From Saccoglossus kowalevskii (lineage: Eukaryota > Hemichordata > Enteropneusta > Harrimaniidae), in assembly GCF_000003605.2 (NCBI RefSeq), contig NW_003105608.1:25054-66560 (forward strand): a stretch of 41,507 bases of DNA, given 5' to 3'. The stretch's first letter is position 1. Every line of letters begins with the position of its first letter. A program made the translations under genes and the position numbers. The notes under the pieces are model-generated. The model did no database searches and was not told the DNA's origin. It saw only the letters and a program-made list of their open reading frames with translations. Of the stretch, positions 33,778-41,507 are shown in pieces.

Positions 33778-34410
33778 GACTAAATCCTAGTTCAGTCACT
33801 GGATCTGACAAACGCTCCCAGGCTGGATGAGTGCAGGTGGGGTGTGTATACAAAACCAATGTCCTACCCTGCTTGGTTCCCTCCGAAATCGGAGGCCTGA
33901 TCGCCATCCCCCCTGTTGGCCATCTGCGGACTAGCTCTGTGCGGAGACCCGGGAGAGCCAACCTGTGCCCCACCTGCTTTCCAAAAACGATGGGAAGGTC
34001 TGGACTCAGGAATCCCAGGAGGAAGCATCCCTTGAACACGAATATCGCTTGCTGGTGTGCTTCTTTTTGCTTGACGAATAAGAGGCAACTGCAGTGGAGG
34101 AAACCTGCTCCACCTGCGTTTGCCTTCCTGACCTGCAAGGGACGCAATTTGTTCTGGCAGGCCCTCAACCAAAGCCTGAATCTCAGGCATGCTGCTAGGA
34201 GGAATCCACAGAGGGACCCGTAACAGGCCTCATAAGAGCAACAAGCTACAGGGGCACAGCCTCGTCGTTGTCAGCATGAAAACACAAACCTCTGCCTGCA
34301 ATAGCCTGCCTGAGGACGTCCTCACGCTAGCACTCCACTTGCTCAAGCCCTATAAGGCCCTCAAACTGATCAACGCGATCAGTCACATCAACACTCACAC
34401 TCATTGCTGC
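33778..34410 (-). pseudogene. Gag-like remnant of the gypsy element
   Basis: GC-rich compared with its surroundings. Successive minus-strand frames read MSVSVDVTDRVDQFEGL (about 34340-34405), then a proline/arginine-rich segment (PEIQALVEGLPEQIASLAG), then CFxCGK-like/GHRLALPG sequence near 33970-34000 that resembles a damaged zinc knuckle. Frame changes between pieces show decay. Assignment as gag rests on position before the protease and composition. Confidence 0.45.
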
Positions 34411-36719
34411 ATGACCGAATCGGTTCTGGGGGAACAACCTAGGAGGTGAGGAGCTTAAGGGACTGCTCTCTTTATTCCTGTCTATTTTGAAAACCACACT
34501 AGTAAAATGAACAAGGCATGAAAGAGTGAAACGAATTTCAGACACAAAGAAACCGTCAATGTGGCCAAATGCGTCAGTTTTTTTGCACAAAACAAAAAAA
34601 GACACAGGCCTCAAAATAAGAAAAAAACTTATCCTACCAGCCACTACGTCTACTGTTACCAATGGTTCACAGGTTCTTTTCAAAAAGCTCAGTCGAAAAA
34701 ACTGCAGACTGAATCGCACTGTTTTGACTACGATGCACACTGGGTGTGGAGAAAACAGTGATCATAAGGCAAGGTGTCACCCTCATTGGCTCGGTCACGT
34801 GGTGCGCGAAATGGAAGAAAATCTCACGGGGCTTCCCCTGACCTAGATTTCTCTCTCTATCGTTGGCTGAATCACAGATTAATGCCTACAGTTCAAAATA
34901 GCCATTTTGACTGACCGGAGTCTATGGTGGGTAATTGAACGTAATCGTTGCGATATCACCCATTGTGGGTATGAAAACAAATATTATACTATATATTTCC
35001 ATCAAGATGTTAAAAAAGCCCTCCATGTTGGACTTTTAATTGATATTCAATTGATATCCAGCTGCATTACACTGATTAAAATTTGACTTGCGGAGATAAA
35101 AAGTGCCCTCTATATGTCACGCTGGATCTATGTCCCAGTTTTTCAAGACTCTAGGTATATATATGGGGTCTTATTTACTGTTCAAATAGGTATAAAAATC
35201 TGGCAGATTGTTGCTGACAAGGATAGCTGTTTTTGAATAAGAATCAAAATCTTTCAATTACGCACAGGCACGTCTTTCATGTAGTCTACGCAAATATACA
35301 CCGAAAAATAGAGGGCATAAAGCTCTTAATGTCTAAAATTGTACTGCGCCATAAATAAGAGTATGGATTTTTTCAATTCCTGGGAATAAAAATGCTCGCA
35401 CTTTGGAATGCTCAGTGGCACCCCTCTACCCAGTTTTAGGAAACTCACCCCTTCCGGAAATTAAATTATAACTCGATTAAAATGGGGTCTAAACTAAAAA
35501 ATTGTACGCTAAAAAATCAGATCATGTGATTATATGAACACAGAACAGACAAAGTGGGTGTAAGTGGCAGCGGAGACATTTCATAGTTATAGCTACTTGC
35601 TTGTTTGTTTGTAGTTGACAAAATACATGTACCCTTGCTGGCAATTAATGAACTGCACATTTATCATGGATACTTTTTGCATTATATCGGTAGACAATTT
35701 GTGATTTTGACGATTATTTTACTACAACTACCATCAAACTAAATTTGATGAACTATCACTATACTAAATCATCAAAATTTCCAGCCAAAACGCGAACATT
35801 TGAATTTGGTGTTTTTATGTCATTTGATAATTATGGACCAAACGGACATTTACCGTTGCCTCCTCTTTTTAAACATTTTTGAAAAATGTACGTTGGTATT
35901 CAAAGTGTTAAAGAGCAAGAGTCATTGTGCCACATCAGGTAGATATGGGATCATAGCGGCGTATTCAACAAACGTAAAATATATGGTTCATTTACATGAT
36001 ATTCGAACATGCACTGTGTTACGACCACTGTCCTTTAAAGTGGACAATGTTCAGAAAGATACCAATGAATGAAAAAATTGCTAAGAGCAAACCTGTATTG
36101 ATACCAGATGTATGAATGCACTAAACCAAAGAAAGCAGTCAGGAAGTCAACATTTCATTTATTTACATTTGACAACCAGTCCATGTGCAAATTTTACAGT
36201 ACAAAATACTTGTCAGTTGAATAGGAGTAAAAGTATTATCCTGTTCATTGGACATGGATGATGTATTACTGGAAATGTACATGGTTAAAGAATCTTGTAC
36301 AAAATATACACAAAATACAATTAATTGAATTGGTATGAGCTTTATATTTGAACCTGTATTATCCAAATCTGTGTGCATACTACCCACCTCCAAGTTCAAG
36401 TTAGAGATTCATTTTTGCATAATGAAATTATTTATGTAAGCCATCAATACAGCTTTCCCATAGGTCTGTATGTATGCAAGTGTGCACGCAGTGGCTGGGT
36501 GATAAGAACCCGTCATTCGTACCGGAAAATAAAGTAATAGTACTGTTTCCTGCTGTTATTTAAATATACGTGTATGTGCCCCTGCTTAATAAAACAACAG
36601 GTCAAACAGTAGTGATGATTAGTTAGCGACAATTGTTATTGGACTATTAGACATTCACACATTGGTTGTAAATATCTCAAAACATTATTTGATATTGCTG
36701 TGTATACAGACCAAAATAA
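34411..36719. other. Gene-less stretch
   Basis: AT-rich with no supported exon. Short frames present here have no recognisable family and no splice context. The 5' LTR of the gypsy element would be expected near 34.5-35.2 kb; I could not define it. Confidence 0.35.
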
Positions 36720-37143
36720 GGCCAAAAAAACAACAACTTATGTTGCCCTCAAGTCGGAAAATTTAACCATTGGGTTGGTCGGTCAAACTTTTTTTTTTTT
36801 TAAACTCGTGAAAACTAAGGGTATCGTAAATACCCGAGGTATATGGGAATCAATCAAACGCATGCTAGATATTAAACACAAAAATCAAAGTGTTTCTTTC
36901 AGTCTTTTTGTATTTAAATACAGATGAAAACGAGGTTAAAAGTCGCCACTTAACCCCCCAGGAACCCTGGGGATCAAACAACGATACGGGATCGTTGATT
37001 TTTAGAGGAAACACGTTTTTACTGCTTAAATTAAATGGTGAATTTTTAATATTAGGGCCTATTTAAAAAAAAAACGCGACCCGATATTCCATATTTTTCG
37101 ATCAGTCGCTGAGGGCAACAAAACAATTTTTATTTTTTTGGCC
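36720..37143. mobile_element. Foldback MITE with GGCCAAAAAAA ends, 424 bp
   Basis: The left end starts GGCCAAAAAAACAACAAC and reaches TTGCCCTCAAGTCG. The right end, reverse complemented, reads GGCCAAAAAAATAAAAATTG then TTGTTGCCCTCAGCG. Arms of about 40-50 bp are clear and weaker pairing extends further (AAATTTAACC/TTGGTCGGTC area). No coding capacity. Confidence 0.65.
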
Positions 37144-38785
37144 CAATATCAACCCTGTGAACGTTCTTCCTTTTTGCCAATTTATGACATGGGCACTTTG
37201 TTGCTAGAGGAAAGTTGTATTGTATTCACAATTTTAATTCTGCACACAAGCTTAGATAATTGAGGTTCTGATTTGAAAAAAACAAAACAGCAGTAATAGA
37301 ATAAAGGTATACAATTAAACTTAAGTCTTAAAATATGAATATATGTATATACAACATGGACGGGTGTTTAATTTAAAAAGTATGCAATCAAGGTAATTTT
37401 GTAGCTATCATTGTATGTGACCAAGCTCTTTCAGAAGTACTTCAGTTTTTGTACAATACCTGATTACATAAATACAAGAATTCTGTGAATATTGTTATTG
37501 TAATTTGCTTAAATACAACACATAGAACTTCAGGATTTAGAAAAAGCTAATGCAAATTTGTTGATCTGTATATGTATGAAATTTAGATGAATGCTTTTTA
37601 AACAACAAGAAGTTGTCAGGCTTCTAGAAAATGTCAGACTAAAATCCAAACTCCAAGCCTCAGCTCATTTCTACCTTTTTGTCAAGAATCAGACGTATGT
37701 GACATTTTACACTTCAATTCAATTCAATTCAATTCAATTCAAAGGATTATGTGTTTTTTCACATATGCTATAGGTACTCATAGTTTTGTATTACCGGGTA
37801 TATTTATTCATATTTTACATACAGATATTACTTTAAGCCAAAACTCTGCAAATTTGATAAATAGCCATTGAAACCCTGCCAAACTCATAAAAGTAGGCTC
37901 AAGTAGGAGCCGTATAGAGACTGTCTATGGAGCGTGAATGGAATAATCAATATAATAACGTCAAAATGATCTGAATAAATCGCAGAAACTGAAGCAAAAC
38001 AAACATTTCTGGTTAATTGAGGTCACAATGATCTATTCGTCTTGCTACTGTTTTTGCTACTATAGATGTTCAAGCATTCACAGTACATGAAGTGAATAAT
38101 TACTATTTAACTATTGGATGTTTCTAGGCTTACTGAAATGCAAAAACATTCAATCAGTTTGATCTTGTATGATATCTATCCCACTTTTCAGGGAAATCTG
38201 CATTACTGGAGATTCAGAAATATTAAACATGAATGCCAAAAAAATAGCAGGAATTAGAAGAAAAATGTTAAAAATGTTTGCTACAAAGGCCATCAGTGTT
38301 AAATAACAGGACCAGATATACACAACTCTACACAAGACCCATCATGATTTTGTGTTGTAGCATTTGCAGAGGCTCAATAGTAAAGAGATAGGAACAAATG
38401 CGCACATAGATATGTTCAATGATCAACACAACAGAACTCAGCCCATGAAGAGTACATAGCTGTATACATTAAGTTTCACTCAAATGAGCATTTCTAGTTT
38501 GCTATTGCTTCAAATGTGGGCAAGTTGATCTTGAGTAGAAAACAACAAATACCTTGGATGACAGATAGAGTTACAATGAACTTTCATCATCACTCACAAA
38601 TTTGTGTACATAAATTAAGCTCTATGGGTGGAGATGGAAAAAAATATATGCAAGAATTGAAAAGTATTACATGTATCTGCATTTATCACTAGTGGTAGGA
38701 GTGGAATCTGTCAGACTGATGTGTCCCTGATATTTGACTTGGTATTTACAATATGGTGTGTACAGTCTGATAGAACAAATAGTTA
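37144..38785. other. Gene-less stretch downstream of the partial minus-strand gene
   Basis: No exon recognised. A pentanucleotide repeat lies at 37712-37743. It could include an extended 3'UTR of the minus-strand gene at 38787-39548, but an AATAAA overlaps that gene's stop codon. Confidence 0.35.
37712..37743. repeat. TTCAA pentanucleotide microsatellite
   Basis: About six tandem copies of TTCAA, perfect. Confidence 0.9.
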
Positions 38786-38791
38786 TTTATT
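38786..38791 (-). terminator. Possible poly(A) signal overlapping the stop codon
   Basis: On the minus strand CCAATAAATAA contains both the TAA stop (38789-38787) and AATAAA. If used, the 3'UTR would be only about 20 bases; a later site is equally possible. Confidence 0.3.
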
Positions 38792-39548
38792 GGTAGCCGT
38801 CAGCTCCTTCATTCAGATCCAAATCTTGATCCTGTCAAAGAAAACACACAGAGTGCTGAAATAATATCAAATATACACTGGCAGTGATTCTGAGAATTAT
38901 TTGGACTGTCAGTTAACAAGATGATCCACAAAATACTTGGTGTTTTCTTTGCCTCTAGACTTGACAGTGACACTCAGGGTGTAAGCCAGGCACCAGTCCA
39001 CCCACCAAACGAACTGGCAACTTTGATTTTGGACTGGCAACTTTTTCCTATTTTTGTTTTTTTCTTATTGTTCTGTTATAATTTTACCAAAATCTATCTA
39101 AAACCATCTACATTTTTCATGAAGTTGAATTGTTTTGGACTAGCAGTTGCAAATTCCTGGCTAATAAGATGATCAACATTATGATTCGCAAATCCAGTAC
39201 GAGAATTATTCTTCCTTTCTTATTTATCTAAATTGTATGTAATTCTGGGTGGTAGATAGTCATTACTGCATGAAAGCCAATACACTGTTGCAGTTTCTCA
39301 CAGTATTTTAAATCCTGAAGTATATCAATGAAGTATGGAAGAAATACACAGTGGTTGCCATGGAATAGTAAACCGATTATTGTGAAGTTAAAGCGTGCTC
39401 ACCTGATTCAATTTTTTGAATTCAACAACTTGTGCAAATATATATTCTAATATATGCTTGGCATCTCTGCTATCAGATGGCAGCTTTGTTGACACTCCCA
39501 GAATATCGCCGCATTCACGTACATAGTATTCAAGATCATCATCATTAC
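38787..39548 (-). CDS. Last two coding exons of an unidentified gene (3' partial)
   Basis: The penultimate exon is 39548-39403 (acceptor TTTTGTTCAG, donor GTGAGC). It enters in phase 2, giving NDDDLEYYVRECGDILGV and, at its end, HILEYIFAQVVEFKKLNQ. The terminal exon is 38831-38787 (acceptor TTCTTTGACAG), in phase 0, adding DQDLDLNEGADGYQ and stop. Good splice sites at both ends, matching phase and a coherent amphipathic, charged sequence support a real gene transcribed leftwards from beyond the window. I do not recognise the family. No further exon was found between 39549 and 41507, so the preceding intron is probably at least 2 kb. The acidic C-terminal tail is the only other notable feature. 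Confidence 0.6.
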
Positions 39549-40931
39549 CTGAACAAAAGATAATATATGTAAACAGGTTTCATATTATGAGGTTATTTGT
39601 ACAAAATGTAGTATTAATTTTGTGGTAATATGTTACAGCAAAAAATGACAATTAAAAAAAAGGTTTGTGCTGTTTAAACATTTGCATCCAGTGATGGGAT
39701 TGTATTTTTATCACACGATGCTTTTGCAGTCAATGTAAACAAAGAAGGTGTTTGAATGTGATATCAATAAACTTAACTCAATGATGGTGAAGTAGTTTAC
39801 CCCATATAAATTTAAAGGTTGGAACGAGTGCAGATACACTTTTTATAGAAAAGTAAATTATAATATTTTTTGCAAATGTTTAGTAATATTTTATATTTGA
39901 AACATGTAGATGAACTAAAGATATGATCCAATGTTGTATGTAGACTTTTTTAATCTAAGAAAGGTTCACTGGTAATTCTAAGCAAATTTGGCAGTGAGCA
40001 TCTTGGCTATATTCTCCAAGGAAAAAACATGTATTTAAAGAATTTGACATCTCTTTGTACTGTCATGTATGGAAAGAGCCATGCAGAAGCAAATATTTTT
40101 AACTAAAAAAATGTGTAAGGAACTCAGATTTTTAACATCTTCTTAAAATTCTCCATTTTGTCCACATACTGATTAGTATATTTATGCTTCTGTCTAATAA
40201 GTATGTAGACTGACTACATATTCATTTGTTTGGATATCCCATAATAATCCATGGCAGAACAATACATATTTAGCATGTACTGTCAATAGCACTGTGAACG
40301 TTAATTTTGTTGTGTTAACCTGTGAAAAATTGCTTTTTTTTATTGGAGTTTTGCATGCAACTTAGCATGGTTACTGAGCAAGTTTTTAGCAAATACGGAT
40401 TAGATTGAATACTGGACATCTCAATGTGATGCTGGTTTTGTTCTCAGCAGCAATTATGTGGGCATTTTTTTTTTCCTTGAATCATAATTTATCAATAATT
40501 GCTCATATGCAGTAACATGTCATTTTCCATTTATTGCAAAATCTTGCATGATGCACCAAAGGCTCAGATTGAGCATTTGCTGCAAAAGTTTAATGATCTA
40601 ATTTTTATTGCTCAAAGTCAATCGTTAAGAGAGGAATATTGTGTTGAGATACTTTTACAAATTTGACCATCACCAAATGCGTATGGCACATTATTAGAAG
40701 AGGAAATACCCCAACAATATTTTTGTCAAATCCTACACAATGTTTTGACACAACTCCGAATGCTGTTTGTCCTGTTTACAATATTTACAATTCAATTTCA
40801 CACATGTACAGGATCTCGCAGTGAACAGAAAATGGTCTATTAATTTTAAATGCTCCAATAATCAATACACAAAACAACCTCCACATTTCAAATTTCTTTC
40901 TTGTTATATTTTCATTTGCTAAGAACATGAA
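39549..40931. other. Probable intron of the partial minus-strand gene
   Basis: AT-rich DNA with no supported exon on either strand. Confidence 0.4.
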
Positions 40932-41143
40932 TACTGTGGAATACTTTATTTTCGCTGGAATTAATTTTCGCTGAAAAGGCTTTTTGGGCGTTTTGTATGG
41001 AATTTATTTTCGCTGATTTTTGATGAGTTTAATGTGAAATATAGGCAAAAAAGTATATTCGCTGGATTGTATTTTCACAGAATCATCCCTTCAGTGAAAA
41101 TAGCGAAAATAAATTCCAAGCGAAAATAAAGTATTCTACAGTA
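40932..41143. mobile_element. TA-flanked foldback MITE with ATTTTCGCTGG arms
   Basis: TA then CTGTGGAATACTTTATTTTC starts at 40934. The right arm at about 41090-41141 is its inverse, ending GAAAATAAAGTATTCTACAG followed by TA. Arms are about 40-50 bp with few mismatches. A TA target is typical of Tc1/mariner-type elements. Non-coding. Confidence 0.75.
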
Positions 41144-41205
41144 CGTCAAAAACAAGTCATTGAAAATAACACAGTCCCCGTTAAGTTCTCTTTGTGCTCG
41201 TCATA

Positions 41206-41240
41206 TTAAAGCGGAGGGGTTGTCGAGAGCGTGTCCTTGA
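41206..41240. mobile_element. End of a TTAA-type MITE
   Basis: TTAAAGCGGAGGGGTTGTCG resembles the left end of the family 2 elements at 21338 and 24461. The rest of the element is not recognisable, and the matching end may be lost or beyond the window. Confidence 0.4.
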
Positions 41241-41315
41241 AACTTGAGTTCCAAGTGGCGTATACAACAGATTGTTTATTTACATCAAAACACCTGTTTC
41301 GTGTCATAGTAATAT

Positions 41316-41493
41316 GGCCAAAGAAAAAACAGCTGTTATTCAGCCATCTTTGATCTGATTATGAAACACACTGATATGTATGATGTGCCAAATACGAATG
41401 AAAATGGTACATAAATTGTGGAAATATAGTAGTAAGGCCAAAAAGTCAGATGGCTGTCAATCAGCCATCCTTGACCAGATTTTGAAACAAATT
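41316..41493. repeat. Diverged direct repeat of about 58 bp
   Basis: GGCCAAA, GGCTGT/AGCTGT, TCAGCCATC and TTGAAACAAATTG-like blocks occur in the same order at 41316-41372 and 41436-41493, spaced by 120 bases. It is probably part of a dispersed repeat that continues past the window end. Confidence 0.5.
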
Positions 41494-41507
41494 GTCATGG
41501 ACATGCA

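Noticed and set aside
33831-34223. Plus-strand frame of 130 codons opposite the gag-like region
   Set aside because: Antisense to the retroelement remnant; GC-rich sequence has fewer stops by chance.
36700-36927. Plus-strand 75-codon frame
   Set aside because: It lies in the left arm of the GGCC foldback element and encodes poly-Lys/Phe from A/T tracts.

Overview
This is a eukaryotic, animal-type window: AT-rich intergenic DNA, genes split by GT-AG introns, AATAAA signals, and many small inverted-repeat transposons. The families present (a multi-domain GT31 glycosyltransferase, CYP3-clan cytochrome P450s, a decayed Ty3/gypsy element, hAT and TTAA-flanked MITEs) fit a marine invertebrate, perhaps a non-vertebrate deuterostome. 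The taxon is my inference; nothing in the sequence fixes it.

Layout. (1) 1-949: upstream DNA with a foldback repeat and a probable 5'UTR splice acceptor. (2) 950-4660, plus strand: one uninterrupted reading frame for a 1236-aa type II membrane protein with four tandem beta-1,3-glycosyltransferase (GT31) domains, of which only the third keeps an intact DDD motif. (3) 6444-13324, minus strand: a complete 13-exon cytochrome P450 of the CYP3 clan (528 aa, called P450-A here). (4) 13325-17917: a 4.6-kb divergent intergenic region with CRE-like, E-box and NRF1-like palindromes and a repeated module. (5) 17918-27824, plus strand: a second complete 13-exon CYP3-clan P450 (531 aa, P450-B) with the same exon order, intron phases and nearly the same exon lengths. 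(6) About 28.3-34.4 kb: repeats and a degraded Ty3/gypsy retrotransposon on the minus strand (gag-like and aspartic protease pieces at 33.2-34.4 kb, integrase pieces at 29.2-29.7 kb), with a small hAT MITE between them. (7) 34.4-38.8 kb: no gene seen; a 424-bp foldback element. (8) 38787-39548, minus strand: the last two coding exons of a gene whose 5' part lies beyond the window. (9) 39.5-41.5 kb: repeats only.

Functionally the two P450s look like a head-to-head duplicate pair of ER-bound monooxygenases, and their introns have collected several CpG-rich TTAA-flanked MITEs, some within tens of bases of splice sites. The GT31 protein is predicted to be Golgi-resident and has no evident functional link to the P450s. 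All exon boundaries were worked out by hand from reading frame, splice consensus and agreement between the two paralogues; no transcript evidence was available.
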